DNA from: Nitrospira sp. | Lineage (GTDB): Bacteria; Nitrospirota; Nitrospiria; Nitrospirales; Nitrospiraceae | Reading direction: 5' to 3' | NCBI GenBank assembly: GCA_019636875.1 | Contig: JAHBWR010000015.1 | Coordinates: forward strand, 1 to 44,343 | Length of the DNA: 44,343 nucleotides | In this document: positions 14,570-23,762 of the stretch, piece after piece | Position numbering within the stretch: the first letter of the stretch is position 1 | Layout of the letters: each line of letters opens with the position of its first letter | The notes under the pieces: generated by a model | What the model was told of the DNA's origin: nothing | Database searches by the model: none | Seen by the model: only the letters and a program-made list of their open reading frames with translations | Made by a program: the position numbers and the translations under genes

Positions 14570-15328
14570 ATGGGTGGACATAGTCATTGGGCAACGATCA
14601 AACGGCACAAAGGGGCCCAAGATGCCAAACGAGGGAAGATTTTTACCCGCATCATCAGAGAGCTGACGATCGCAGCTCGTGGAGGCGGTGATCCAGACGG
14701 CAATCCTCGGCTGCGGCTCGCCATCGCGAAGGCGAAGGAAGCCAATATGCCTGGCGATACGATGAAGAAAGCCATCCAGCGAGGGACAGGAGAATTGCCT
14801 GGCGTGGCCTATGAGGAATTTTCCTTGGAAGGCTATGGCCCAGGAGGGACAGCGCTGCTACTCGAAATCACCAGTGACAACCGGAATCGGACGGTGGCGG
14901 AGATCCGAAGTCTGTTTACCAAGAACCACGGCAACATGGCAGAGGCCGGTGCCGTCGCGTGGCAGTTTCAGAAGAAGGGGCTCGTCACGATTGAAAAGGG
15001 GAAGGTCGAGGAAGATGCCCTCCTTTCCATCGCACTCGACGCCGGAGCGGAAGACGTGAAGGTCGGTGAAAAGAGTTACGAGGTGCTCACCGGTCCCCAA
15101 GAATTTGAGGCGGTGAAGAAGGCCCTCGCAGATGCCAATATCGAGACGACGCTTGCCGAAATCACGTATGTCCCACAAAATACCATTCGGTTGGAAGAAA
15201 AATCCGCTGAGCAAATGTTGAAGTTGATGGAAATCATGGACGAACATGACGACGTGCAAAAAGTGCATGCCAATTTCGACATTCCAGATGACGTCATGGA
15301 GAAAGTCGCTGCGACTGCAGCGGGTTGA
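14570..15328 (+). CDS. yebC: YebC/PmpR family protein (TACO1-like)
   Basis: The 252-aa protein has the family opening MGGHSHWATIKRHKGAQDAK and RGKIFTRIIRELTIAARGGG. It continues NPRLRLAIAKAKEANMPGDT, and EGYGPGGTALLLEITSDNRNR is intact. Length is typical (about 240-250). Members act as DNA-binding regulators or as translation factors that relieve ribosome stalling; which applies here cannot be told. It heads the ruv cluster, as is usual, with ruvA 49 bp downstream. The start is supported by gaggaggg a few bases upstream. Confidence 0.95.
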   Translation: MGGHSHWATIKRHKGAQDAKRGKIFTRIIRELTIAARGGGDPDGNPRLRLAIAKAKEANMPGDTMKKAIQRGTGELPGVAYEEFSLEGYGPGGTALLLEITSDNRNRTVAEIRSLFTKNHGNMAEAGAVAWQFQKKGLVTIEKGKVEEDALLSIALDAGAEDVKVGEKSYEVLTGPQEFEAVKKALADANIETTLAEITYVPQNTIRLEEKSAEQMLKLMEIMDEHDDVQKVHANFDIPDDVMEKVAATAAG

Positions 15329-15377
15329 TCCTCAAGTGACCCGTACGATGAGAGTTATCCTGAGATAACGAGACGAG

Positions 15378-15983
15378 ATGATCGCCTTTCTCACGGGGCG
15401 GTTGGCATTCAAAGCACCCACCCACCTCACGCTCGATGTGCAGGGGGTCGGGTATGAAGTCCATATTCCACTCAGCACGTATTACGCACTTCCGAACCTC
15501 GGGGACGTGACTGCCCTGAATATTCACACGCATCTCCGTGAGGATGCGATCCAGCTGTTCGGTTTTCTCTCGCCAAGCGAAAAGGAGTCATTTTTGCTGC
15601 TGACCAGCGTGTCGGGCATTGGACCAAAGCTCGCCCTGAGCGTCTTGTCCAGCTTGTCGATCATAGATCTGGTTCATGCCATTCGAACGGAGGATATCGA
15701 CAAGCTTGCTACCGTTCCCGGTATTGGGAAGAAATCGGCCGGTCGGATCGCACTGGAATTGAAGGACAAGGTTGACAAGATTCACGCTGCTCATCCCCAG
15801 GCCACTGCTGCAGCATCGAATGCCGATGGCCCGTACGAGGACGCGCTTTCCGCTCTGATAAACTTAGGCTATCGTGCGCAAGACGTCAAAGATGCTTTGA
15901 AGCGTGCGAGGAAGGCCACCGAAGGCCCTCTGGCGTTGAAAGAGCTCATACGCGAAGGCCTCAAGGAACTTTCAAGGGGGTAA
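15378..15983 (+). CDS. ruvA: Holliday junction branch migration protein RuvA
   Basis: The 201-aa protein has the OB-fold N-terminus (MIAFLTGRLAFKAPTHLTLD, GVGYEVHIPL) and two helix-hairpin-helix motifs (LTSVSGIGPKLALSVLS and LATVPGIGKKSAGRIALELK). After a linker comes the flexible domain III (EDALSALINLGYRAQDVKDA), which contacts RuvB. The tetramer binds four-way junctions. It lies between yebC and the Cys-rich gene, separated from its partner ruvB by about 510 bp. No ruvC is present between yebC and ruvA, where it is often found. Confidence 0.96.
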   Translation: MIAFLTGRLAFKAPTHLTLDVQGVGYEVHIPLSTYYALPNLGDVTALNIHTHLREDAIQLFGFLSPSEKESFLLLTSVSGIGPKLALSVLSSLSIIDLVHAIRTEDIDKLATVPGIGKKSAGRIALELKDKVDKIHAAHPQATAAASNADGPYEDALSALINLGYRAQDVKDALKRARKATEGPLALKELIREGLKELSRG

Positions 15984-15985
15984 GC

Positions 15986-16480
15986 ATGATGCCATCGAAC
16001 ATCGGGAATTTCGCCAGGCGTTTCATATGTGTTGCCGCCATTGGAGCGCTGGTCGTGCTCGCGGCTCCAGAAGAGAGTTTTGCGGAGGAGGCTTCGCAAC
16101 CTAAGAGTATCAGAATGACGTGCGGGAAGTGTCCGGACGGATATGCTACGACCGGCGTGACACAATCTCCGGAGATCTGTAAAGACGAAGACCCCACGTT
16201 GGTGCAATGTGTGCCGTTGGGGGCTACTATGTTGGCGGTCTGTGGCTCGTGTCCCGAGGGGTACGCCGAAATCGGTAGTTCTTCGGTTCCTGCGCGTTGT
16301 GGGAACAACGATGGTGGTCGGTTGAGTCAGTGTCAGTCGAGTCAGATGGAAAGCAGTTTGCCCGATCCCAATCAAGGGTTTAAGCATTGTCCTCCGGATT
16401 GCGGCAGTACGGCTAAGCCTGGACAGGGTGCGTTGCCACCTCCCCCAAAGTATCAACAGATCCAGGAGACCAAAGAATGA
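15986..16480 (+). CDS. Cys-rich secreted protein with two CGxCP repeats, unknown function
   Basis: The 164-aa protein has a signal peptide ([20 protein letters not shown], cleavage near SFA-EE). Two similar modules follow. The first is [12 protein letters not shown] with later cysteines in EICKDED and LVQC; the second is [12 protein letters not shown] with RCGNNDG and LSQC. The spacing suggests four cysteines per module, either two disulfides or a metal site. A third short cluster (KHCPPDCGS) precedes a Pro-rich tail. It starts two bases after the ruvA stop (GGGGG ribosome site) and ends 13 bp before ruvB, so it is embedded in the ruv operon. I know no family for it; its envelope location is at odds with its neighbours' DNA repair role. 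Confidence 0.72.
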   Translation: MMPSNIGNFARRFICVAAIGALVVLAAPEESFAEEASQPKSIRMTCGKCPDGYATTGVTQSPEICKDEDPTLVQCVPLGATMLAVCGSCPEGYAEIGSSSVPARCGNNDGGRLSQCQSSQMESSLPDPNQGFKHCPPDCGSTAKPGQGALPPPPKYQQIQETKE

Positions 16481-16493
16481 AGGGTCTGAGGTC

Positions 16494-17498
16494 ATGACCG
16501 ATCGGCTGGTGACCAGTCAGGCCACGGATGAAGAACGAGGCTTGGAGAATGTGCTGAGGCCTCAAACTCTTGATGAGTATGTGGGCCAGGAAAAAATGAA
16601 GGAATCGCTTCGGATTTGTATCGAAGCGGCCAAACAACGGGGAGAGGCGCTCGACCATGCGATCTTTTATGGCCCCCCAGGTCTTGGGAAGACGACCATC
16701 GCACACATTATTGCCAGGGAGATGGGGGCTACCTTACGATCCACCTCAGGATTGGTTCTCGCCCATGCCGGTGATCTCGCCGCAATCCTGACCAATCTCC
16801 AAGCGCATGATGTGCTCTTTATCGATGAGATTCACCGATTGCCCGCGTCGGTTGAAGAAGCGTTGTATCCCGCGATGGAAGACTTTCAACTGGACTTGGT
16901 CATCGGACAAGGTCCTGCCGCGAGGACGGTGAAACTGGACCTTCCACCTTTTACACTGGTGGGAGCGACGACGCGAGCTGGGTCGCTCACCTCGCCTCTC
17001 CGAGACCGATTCGGGTTAGTGTATCGACTGGAATTTTATGGGCCGGCTGAGTTAGAGGCGATCGTAGTGAGATCTGCCGGTGTGCTCGGCGTGGGAATCG
17101 ATCGCGACGGGGCGGTCGAGATCGCCCATCGTGCACGGGGTACCCCACGGATCGTCAATCGGTTGATCAAGCGCATCAGAGACTATGCCCAGGTCAAGGC
17201 GGATGGACAAATCACCAAACAGGTCGCACAGGAAGGGTTAGCCTGGCTGGGGATCGATGAGGCCGGGTTTGATGACATGGATCGCAAGATTCTCCTGACG
17301 ATCATGGAGAAGTTCAATGGGGGTCCGGTCGGTGTCGATTCTCTGGCAGCAACGGTCCAGGAAGATAAGGGCACGATCGAAGATGTGTACGAACCCTATC
17401 TCATTCAAGCCGGTTTCCTCGATCGGACCGGTCGAGGCCGCCAGGTCACGCGGCTGGCCTACGACCATTTCAAACGGGCCTCTCCGTTCCTGATGTAA
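16494..17498 (+). CDS. ruvB: Holliday junction branch migration helicase RuvB
   Basis: The 334-aa AAA+ ATPase has [20 protein letters not shown], Walker [10 protein letters not shown] and Walker [29 protein letters not shown] (sensor 1) and the C-terminal winged helix [20 protein letters not shown] with R-T-R-L are also present. It drives branch migration on RuvA-bound junctions. An in-frame start at 16428 would overlap the Cys-rich gene; ATG 16494 gives the usual length and N-terminus. Confidence 0.96.
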   Translation: MTDRLVTSQATDEERGLENVLRPQTLDEYVGQEKMKESLRICIEAAKQRGEALDHAIFYGPPGLGKTTIAHIIAREMGATLRSTSGLVLAHAGDLAAILTNLQAHDVLFIDEIHRLPASVEEALYPAMEDFQLDLVIGQGPAARTVKLDLPPFTLVGATTRAGSLTSPLRDRFGLVYRLEFYGPAELEAIVVRSAGVLGVGIDRDGAVEIAHRARGTPRIVNRLIKRIRDYAQVKADGQITKQVAQEGLAWLGIDEAGFDDMDRKILLTIMEKFNGGPVGVDSLAATVQEDKGTIEDVYEPYLIQAGFLDRTGRGRQVTRLAYDHFKRASPFLM

Positions 17499-17544
17499 TC
17501 AGGCGAGGCATCGATTGGACACTTCCGATTGCCCAATCCCATCC

Positions 17545-17574
17545 TTGCCATTGATTCCATCGTTCCTGTAGAAT
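17545..17574 (+). promoter_or_regulatory. Predicted promoter of the aromatic amino-acid operon
   Basis: TTGCCA (17545-17550), an 18-bp spacer and TAGAAT (17569-17574) give a good sigma-70 promoter. The transcript would start near 17582 and have a leader of about 75 nt containing the perfect palindrome CCCTCGCGAGGG (17603-17614). No leader peptide rich in Phe or Tyr codons is evident. Confidence 0.55.
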
Positions 17575-17658
17575 CCACCACTTGTCTGTGCGGGACCCCC
17601 TTCCCTCGCGAGGGTGAACCCCATCCTCCCGGATCTGGTGCCCGAGGTTACGATCACC

Positions 17659-18735
17659 ATGCCAAGAGACATGTTGGAATACCGTAAGGAAATCGACAGG
17701 ATCGATGATGAGATCCTTCGCTTGCTCAATGAGCGGTCGAAGAGTGTCATCGAGATCGGAAAAATCAAAAAAGAAAAGGATGCCGAAGCAAATCTCCATA
17801 CTGCGGGTCGAGAAGCTGAAATCGTAGATCGTCTGACCAACAATAATACCGGCCCATTCCCTAGCGAAGCCATTCGGTCCGTGTATCGAGAGATCATGTC
17901 GGCTTCTCTCTCGCTGGAGTCACCCCAGAAGGTAGCCTATTTAGGACCACGGGCCACCTTTACCCATATGGCCAGCATGCAGAAGTTTGGGTCATCCGTC
18001 CAATATGTGCCGGTCCACAGTATCACGGAGGTGTTCAGCGAGGTCGAGCGGGGTCGAGCCAACTTTGGAGTCGTACCGATCGAAAACACGACGGAAGGTG
18101 TCGTCAATCATACGCTCGACATGTTCGTTGATTCTAACTTATTAATTTATGGAGAAATTCTTCAGGAGGTCTCCCATCACCTTTTGTCCAAGTCGGGGCT
18201 GATGGAGGACGTGAAGAAAATCTATTCTCACCCGCATGCCCTTGCCCAATGCCGGAACTGGCTTGAGACAAACCTTCGGCATGTGCCGGCGGTCGAAGTC
18301 GCCAGCACGGCGCGGGCGGCCGAACTCTGCATTGATGAGCCGGCCTCGGCAGCCATTGCATCGGAATTGGCTGGCCAGCTCTATGGGCTCAAAGTGATTA
18401 AAGCCCGCATAGAAGATAATCTTAACAATTTCACGCGCTTCCTGATCCTGTCGACAAAGCCTTCGGAACGGACCGGCAAGGATAAAACGTCATTAATGTT
18501 ATCGGTCAAGGATAAGGTGGGCGCACTATATGACCTACTTCGTCCGTTTGCCTCCCATGGCATTAACATGACCAAGATTGAGTCCCGGCCGTCCCAGCGA
18601 AAGGCATGGGAATACATCTTCTTTGTGGATGTCGAGGGCCATATCAATGAGGAGCGGGTCAGTAGGGCGGTGGAAGAAGTCAAGGGGCGCTGTCTCTTCA
18701 TGAAAACACTCGGGTCGTACCCCGTTCACACCTGA
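17659..18735 (+). CDS. pheA: Bifunctional chorismate mutase / prephenate dehydratase (P-protein)
   Basis: From ATG 17659 the protein has 358 aa. Residues about 5-90 are an AroQ-type chorismate mutase (YRKEIDRIDDEILRLLNERS, IGKIKKEKDAE). Residues about 95-270 are prephenate dehydratase (VAYLGPRATFTHMA, GVVPIENTTEGVVNHTLD). The C-terminal ACT domain (SLMLSVKDKVGALYDLLRPF, then IESRPSQRKAWEYIFF) normally gives phenylalanine feedback. An in-frame GTG at 17614 is possible but its ribosome site is poorly spaced. It makes phenylpyruvate from chorismate and leads a co-directional set (next gene 2 bp on). Confidence 0.94.
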   Translation: MPRDMLEYRKEIDRIDDEILRLLNERSKSVIEIGKIKKEKDAEANLHTAGREAEIVDRLTNNNTGPFPSEAIRSVYREIMSASLSLESPQKVAYLGPRATFTHMASMQKFGSSVQYVPVHSITEVFSEVERGRANFGVVPIENTTEGVVNHTLDMFVDSNLLIYGEILQEVSHHLLSKSGLMEDVKKIYSHPHALAQCRNWLETNLRHVPAVEVASTARAAELCIDEPASAAIASELAGQLYGLKVIKARIEDNLNNFTRFLILSTKPSERTGKDKTSLMLSVKDKVGALYDLLRPFASHGINMTKIESRPSQRKAWEYIFFVDVEGHINEERVSRAVEEVKGRCLFMKTLGSYPVHT

Positions 18736-18737
18736 TT

Positions 18738-19823
18738 ATGGGAATAGAGGTCCACCCAGATATTCAGTCGCTCAGCCCGTACGTTCCGGGAAAACCCGTC
18801 GAAGAGCTTCAACGGGAACTCGGTCTTACCCGTGTTATCAAGCTGGCCTCTAACGAGAATCCCTTGGGACCTTCCCCGAAGGCGATGGCGGCGTTGAACG
18901 GCGCTCAAATGCTGCTGCATCGATATCCCGATGGAGGCGGCACGCAACTGCGTCAGGCGATTGCCGATCGTTGGAAAGTCGCTGGCGACCAAATCATTTT
19001 AGGAAATGGGTCCGATGAGATTCTTGGTCTTCTAGCCAGAACGTTCCTGAATCCCGGTGATGAAGCCATCATGGCTGATCACACTTTTGTGATCTACAAG
19101 ATGGAGGTCACTGCCGTCCACGGTAAGCCGGTGGTCGTGCCTCTTGTTGATTGGACACACGACCTTGAGACGATGGCTCGAGCCATCACACCCCGAACGA
19201 AGTTGTTGTTCCTCTGCAACCCCAACAATCCCACTGGGACCATGGTATCGGCTGAGGCTGTAGATCGGCTTATGGCTCGAGTGCCGGCGGATGTCATTGT
19301 TGTATTCGATGAGGCCTATTTTGAGTACGTCCGCAACTCACAATTTCCCGATGCAATGGCGTATGTGAAACAGGGGCGGAACGCGATTGTGTTACGGACA
19401 TTTTCGAAGATCTATGGGCTTGCGGGATTGCGAATTGGATATGGCGTGAGCACATCGGAGATCATCGGCTTCTTAAATCGTGTTCGGCCACCGTTTAATG
19501 CGAATAGTTTGGCCCAGAAAGCCGCGCTTGCAGCCTTAGGGGATGATGAACATGTGGCCAAGAGCCGCACGATCAATGTTGCGGGCATGGAGCAGCTGGA
19601 ACAGGGACTGCGTGCATTGGGAATGACTCCGATTCCGAGCGAGACGAATTTTCTCTATTTCGATGCGAAACGGGACGGTCGATCGGTATTTGACGCGCTC
19701 CTTCGGGAAGGGATTATTGTGCGACATATCGAAGGAACGATGATTCGTGTCACGATCGGTCTCACTGACGAAAACGACGCCTTCCTCCGCGCATTCAAGA
19801 AGGTCTTGGGCGGAGCAAGGTAG
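18738..19823 (+). CDS. HisC-type aminotransferase, probably aromatic
   Basis: The 361-aa PLP enzyme of fold type I has KLASNENPLGPSPKAMAAL, the FLCNPNNPTGTMV segment and VVFDEAYFEYV. The PLP lysine is in TFSKIYGLAGLRIGYG, with the C-terminal arginine in GTMIRVTIG. Sequence matches histidinol-phosphate aminotransferases. It is wedged two bases after pheA and before DAHP synthase and tyrA, with no his genes near. Its main task may therefore be the last transamination in Phe/Tyr synthesis, possibly as well as histidine synthesis. Substrate preference is inferred from context only. Confidence 0.9.
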   Translation: MGIEVHPDIQSLSPYVPGKPVEELQRELGLTRVIKLASNENPLGPSPKAMAALNGAQMLLHRYPDGGGTQLRQAIADRWKVAGDQIILGNGSDEILGLLARTFLNPGDEAIMADHTFVIYKMEVTAVHGKPVVVPLVDWTHDLETMARAITPRTKLLFLCNPNNPTGTMVSAEAVDRLMARVPADVIVVFDEAYFEYVRNSQFPDAMAYVKQGRNAIVLRTFSKIYGLAGLRIGYGVSTSEIIGFLNRVRPPFNANSLAQKAALAALGDDEHVAKSRTINVAGMEQLEQGLRALGMTPIPSETNFLYFDAKRDGRSVFDALLREGIIVRHIEGTMIRVTIGLTDENDAFLRAFKKVLGGAR

Positions 19824-19839
19824 CCATAGCGAGGGAATT

Positions 19840-20853
19840 ATGATCATCGTGTTGAAACCTGACGCCTCGGAAAGCGAGGTCGATCACATTATTGATCGGC
19901 TGCGCGATTTGGGGCTGAAATCGCAAATCTCCACCGGGCAGGAACGCACCATCATCGGCGTGATCGGAGACGATCGGATCCTGCACAACCAACCCTTGAC
20001 GGCACTTCCAGGTGTCGAAAGCGTCCTGCCGATTCTTGCTCCATGGAAACTCGTGAGTCGCGAGTTTAAAAAAGACGTGACGACCATCGACGTTGGTGGA
20101 GTCAAGGTCGGGGGCAAAAAATTGACCATCATGGCCGGGCCCTGTGCGGTCGAACGTCTTGAACTCACGATGGGGATTGCCCATGAGGTCAAGGCTGCGG
20201 GAGCCTCGATTCTTCGAGGAGGGGCGTATAAGCCGAGAACATCACCCTATTCGTTCCAGGGGTTGGGGCGAGAAGGACTCGATTACCTGGTCGAAGCGAG
20301 AAAGCAGACAGGATTGCCGGTCGTCAGTGAAATTTTGGACACGAGGGACATCGAGCTCTTTCTCGAGAAGGCGGATATCATCCAGATTGGGGCTCGCAAC
20401 ATGCAGAATTTTGAGCTGCTCAAGGAGGTCGGCGCATACGACAAGCCGGTCCTTCTGAAGCGGGGGCTGTCGGCAACCATCAAAGAGTTTCTTCTGTCGG
20501 CCGAGTACATCATGTCGCGAGGAAACCAGAATGTCATGTTGTGCGAGCGCGGGATCCGTACCTTCGAAACCCAATATCGCAACACGCTGGATCTCGCCGC
20601 TATTCCCACCTTGAAAGAACTCTCGCATCTGCCCGTCATCGTTGACCCGAGCCATGCCACCGGAAAGTGGGATCTCGTCGCGCCGATGTCTAAAGCGGCG
20701 GTCGCGGCGGGAGCTGATGGGCTTCTGATCGAGGTGCATTCAAATCCTGAGTGTGCCTTGTGTGACGGTGAAGAGTCGATCAAGCCCTCCAAATTCAAAT
20801 CTCTCATGGGTGATCTCAAGAATATTGCCAAAGCTGTGGGGAGAGAGCTCTAA
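19840..20853 (+). CDS. aroF: 3-deoxy-7-phosphoheptulonate (DAHP) synthase, type I-beta with N-terminal regulatory domain
   Basis: The 337-aa product starts at ATG 19840 after gaggg; an in-frame start at 19747 would lie in the aminotransferase gene. Residues about 1-70 form a ferredoxin-like regulatory domain (MIIVLKPDASESEVDHII), known from Thermotoga-type enzymes to mediate Tyr/Phe inhibition. The barrel has IMAGPCAVE, RGGAYKPRTSPYSFQGLG, QIGARNMQNFELL, LLKRGLSATIKEF and VIVDPSHATG. It condenses PEP and erythrose 4-phosphate, the first step of the shikimate pathway. Confidence 0.94.
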   Translation: MIIVLKPDASESEVDHIIDRLRDLGLKSQISTGQERTIIGVIGDDRILHNQPLTALPGVESVLPILAPWKLVSREFKKDVTTIDVGGVKVGGKKLTIMAGPCAVERLELTMGIAHEVKAAGASILRGGAYKPRTSPYSFQGLGREGLDYLVEARKQTGLPVVSEILDTRDIELFLEKADIIQIGARNMQNFELLKEVGAYDKPVLLKRGLSATIKEFLLSAEYIMSRGNQNVMLCERGIRTFETQYRNTLDLAAIPTLKELSHLPVIVDPSHATGKWDLVAPMSKAAVAAGADGLLIEVHSNPECALCDGEESIKPSKFKSLMGDLKNIAKAVGREL

Positions 20854-20859
20854 GGGAAG

Positions 20860-21753
20860 ATGGCCGTTCATTTCACACAGGTTGTGATCATCGGTGTAGG
20901 GTTGATCGGTGGATCACTAGGGATGATCATCCGGCGACGAGGACTGGCCGATCAGGTCGTTGGTGTCGGTCGGCGCGTCGAGAATTTAAAGGCGGCCGTT
21001 GCGCTAGGCGCCATCGATCGATATGTGGCCGATCCTCAAGAGGCGGTACGAGGGGCAGACTTGGTCATACTGGCGACACCCGTCGATACCTATGAGCGTC
21101 ATCTTCAGGAATGGGGGCATTCTCTACAGCCGGGTGCGATAGTCAGTGATGTCGGGAGCGTGAAGGGCACGCTCGTCGAGCGGTCGGAGGCGGCGATGCC
21201 GTCGGATGTGCACTTTGTCGGTGCCCATCCGATCGCGGGAAAAGAAAAAACCGGAGTTGCAGCCGGATCAGAGCAGCTGTTCAGAGGCGCACGGTGTATT
21301 CTGACGCCCACAAAACGGACCGACCAGAACGCCTTAAGTTCCGTGAGGCAATTGTGGGAAGAAGCCGGCTCGATCGTCTTAACACTGGACCCCCATGTGC
21401 ATGACCAAATACTTGGAGCAGTCAGTCACTTACCGCATGTGGCGGCATTTGCCTTGATCAATGCCTTGTCCGACCTACGTGATCAACAGGTTCCTGCCCT
21501 GGACCTTGCTGGCCATTCCGGTGGGGGATTGCGGGACACCACGAGGATTGCTGCCAGTTCTCCGGAGATGTGGCGGGACATTTTTCTGTGGAATCGAGAC
21601 AATGTGGTGTCCTATATCGACCGATACACCAGAGCCTTGGAAGAGTTGAAACAACTGATTAAGGCTGGAGATGCGGCCGGGATCGAGAAGCTGCTCGAAC
21701 GGGCGAAAGGCGAACGTGAGAAATTGAACACGGCTTCACCGAGTCATTCATGA
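20860..21753 (+). CDS. tyrA: Prephenate/arogenate dehydrogenase
   Basis: The 297-aa protein has an N-terminal Rossmann fold (VVIIGVGLIGGSLGMIIRRR), the ADLVILATPVDTY strand and GSVKGTLVERSEA. The catalytic region GAHPIAGKEKTGVAAGSEQL and the helical dimer domain (HLPHVAAFALINAL, SGGGLRDTTRIAAS) follow. It oxidises and decarboxylates prephenate or arogenate for tyrosine synthesis. There is no fused chorismate mutase and no ACT domain. It starts six bases after DAHP synthase, and its stop overlaps aroA by four bases. Confidence 0.93.
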   Translation: MAVHFTQVVIIGVGLIGGSLGMIIRRRGLADQVVGVGRRVENLKAAVALGAIDRYVADPQEAVRGADLVILATPVDTYERHLQEWGHSLQPGAIVSDVGSVKGTLVERSEAAMPSDVHFVGAHPIAGKEKTGVAAGSEQLFRGARCILTPTKRTDQNALSSVRQLWEEAGSIVLTLDPHVHDQILGAVSHLPHVAAFALINALSDLRDQQVPALDLAGHSGGGLRDTTRIAASSPEMWRDIFLWNRDNVVSYIDRYTRALEELKQLIKAGDAAGIEKLLERAKGEREKLNTASPSHS

Positions 21754-23066
21754 CATCCTTGACGATTACGCCAGGCAGACCGCTCAAAGGGACGATCTCG
21801 GTTCCCGGAGACAAGTCGCTGACCCATCGAGCTATTATGCTCACGGCGCTGGCCGAAGGGACGAGTACGATCTCGGGCTATTGTCAGGGGGACGATTGTC
21901 TAAACACGATGAGGGCCTTTCAGAATCTTGGGATTCCTATCACACACACCCCAACACAATTGACGGTCCGCGGGAAGGGATTCTGGGGGTTAGCCGAACC
22001 CACCGCCCCGATTGATTGTGGGAATTCGGGAACCGGCATTCGGCTATTGACCGGTCTCTTAGCTGGGCAGGACTTTTTTTCAGTTCTTACAGGTGATGAG
22101 TCGATCAGACGGCGTCCGATGGGACGGGTTGTCAAGCCGCTGCGCGAAATGGGAGCGGTCATCGGCGGCCGCAAGGGCGGGGAACTAGCTCCTCTGGCGA
22201 TTACCGGGTCGGGACTTCATGGGATCAACTATGCGTCGCCGGTGGCGAGCGCGCAGATGAAGTCGTCGCTCCTTCTTGCCGGGCTTTATGCCGATGGGAA
22301 GACTCGCTACATGGAGCCGAGTTTGTCGAGGGACCATACGGAACGAATGTTCCAGTTTTTTGGTATTCCTCTCAGGAGGGAAGAAGAAACCTTGGTTCTA
22401 CAAGGGCGACCATCCGTCGGATGGCCAGGTGTCCAGATTACCATCCCGGGAGATTTCTCCGCCGCAGCCTTTTTCATCGTCGGCGCGACGATCGTGGCGG
22501 GGTCAGATGTCACCATTCGCCATGTTGGGATGAATCCCACGCGGACTGGATTGATCGACGTTATGAGAAAGATGGGCGCTGATATCGAGGTGTTGGCCTT
22601 GCGGGAAGAGGCAGGTGAGCCGGTCGGAGATCTTCGTGTAAAGTCTGCTCCGTTGAAGGGGGTGGCAATCGGTTCCGAATTGATTCCAAAAACGATCGAC
22701 GAATTTCCCGTGCTCTGCGTCGCGGCAGCTGTAGCGGATGGAGAGACTGTGATTTCTGGAGCCGAAGAGCTACGAGTGAAAGAGAGTGATCGGATCGCAA
22801 CGATGAGCAGCGAACTGCGAGCCATGGGGGCCCGGATAGAGGAGCATCCGGATGGAATGGTCATCCGAGGGTTGGGACAAGGTGGAGAGAACGGCCGCCT
22901 TCTAGCTGCAAGCTCAGCGCAGAGCCACGGAGACCATCGGGTAGCTATGTCTCTGGCAATCGGTGGGCTTACGGCGGAACGAAGCATGACGATTACCGAC
23001 ACAGCCTGCGTGGACACGTCGTTTCCAAAATTTGATAAGGCTCTTGCTCAACTTGTAAGTGGTTGA
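21750..23066 (+). CDS. aroA: 3-phosphoshikimate 1-carboxyvinyltransferase (EPSP synthase)
   Basis: The 438-aa protein shows VPGDKSLTHRAIML (substrate lysine loop), GNSGTGIRLLTGLL, RRRPMGRVVKPLREMGA and SRDHTERMFQFFG. It also has DEFPVLCVAAAVADG and ELRVKESDRIATM. All core EPSP synthase motifs are in place. It transfers enolpyruvate from PEP to shikimate 3-phosphate. Its ATGA overlap with tyrA implies translational coupling. Confidence 0.96.
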   Translation: MTSLTITPGRPLKGTISVPGDKSLTHRAIMLTALAEGTSTISGYCQGDDCLNTMRAFQNLGIPITHTPTQLTVRGKGFWGLAEPTAPIDCGNSGTGIRLLTGLLAGQDFFSVLTGDESIRRRPMGRVVKPLREMGAVIGGRKGGELAPLAITGSGLHGINYASPVASAQMKSSLLLAGLYADGKTRYMEPSLSRDHTERMFQFFGIPLRREEETLVLQGRPSVGWPGVQITIPGDFSAAAFFIVGATIVAGSDVTIRHVGMNPTRTGLIDVMRKMGADIEVLALREEAGEPVGDLRVKSAPLKGVAIGSELIPKTIDEFPVLCVAAAVADGETVISGAEELRVKESDRIATMSSELRAMGARIEEHPDGMVIRGLGQGGENGRLLAASSAQSHGDHRVAMSLAIGGLTAERSMTITDTACVDTSFPKFDKALAQLVSG

Positions 23067-23102
23067 TGACAGGCTTGTGTGGTGTGAACGGACAGGTGGT
23101 TT

Positions 23103-23762
23103 GTGATCATCGCGATTGATGGACCGGCTGGGGTGGGTAAGAGTACAGTGGCCAAATTATTGGCGGCTCGCTTAGGATGTCTCTATCTTGATACGGGAGC
23201 GTTGTACCGAGCGGTCGCATGGAAAGTGTTGCGATCGGGCATCCAACCGACCGACCATGAACAGGTGGTGAAGCTCTTGCTGTCGACCTCGCTTCACATG
23301 GAATTCAACGAAGGAATGGCCCACGTGCTGATCGATGGGAATTCTGTGACGGGCGAGCTCCGTACCCCTGAAGTGACCGCAGCGGCGTCTCTTGTGTCGG
23401 CGATTCCAAGAGTCCGCGAATGGCTGTTGCCCATCCAACGTCAAATCGGCGAGTGTGGTTCGGTGGTCGCCGAGGGGCGTGATATCGGGACGAGAGTATT
23501 TCCAACCGCGCCGTACAAATTTTTCTTAGATGCGGATGCCACCGTTCGAGTGGAAAGACGGCATCGTGAGCTCGTGGCTGCGGGTCGTGGAGAGGCGATG
23601 GAAGCGACGTATCAGGATCTATCGGCCCGTGATCAGCGAGATCGGACTCGTCAGATTGCCCCGCTTATTCCAGCACCTGACGCGCGCCTGATCGATACGT
23701 CTTTGCTTAGTCCCGAACAGGTCGTGGAGCAAATGATGGCAGCCATGTCGACCGAGTTGTGA
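23103..23762 (+). CDS. cmk: Cytidylate kinase
   Basis: The 219-aa protein starts at GTG 23103: IIAIDGPAGVGKSTVAKLLA is the P-loop, followed by LYLDTGALYRAVAWK. VVAEGRDIGTRVFPTAPYKF and the lid-like RDQRDRTRQIAPL with DARLIDTS match Cmk. It phosphorylates CMP and dCMP. It lies between aroA and plsC and shares four bases with plsC; cmk near rpsA is a common bacterial arrangement. Confidence 0.95.
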   Translation: MIIAIDGPAGVGKSTVAKLLAARLGCLYLDTGALYRAVAWKVLRSGIQPTDHEQVVKLLLSTSLHMEFNEGMAHVLIDGNSVTGELRTPEVTAAASLVSAIPRVREWLLPIQRQIGECGSVVAEGRDIGTRVFPTAPYKFFLDADATVRVERRHRELVAAGRGEAMEATYQDLSARDQRDRTRQIAPLIPAPDARLIDTSLLSPEQVVEQMMAAMSTEL

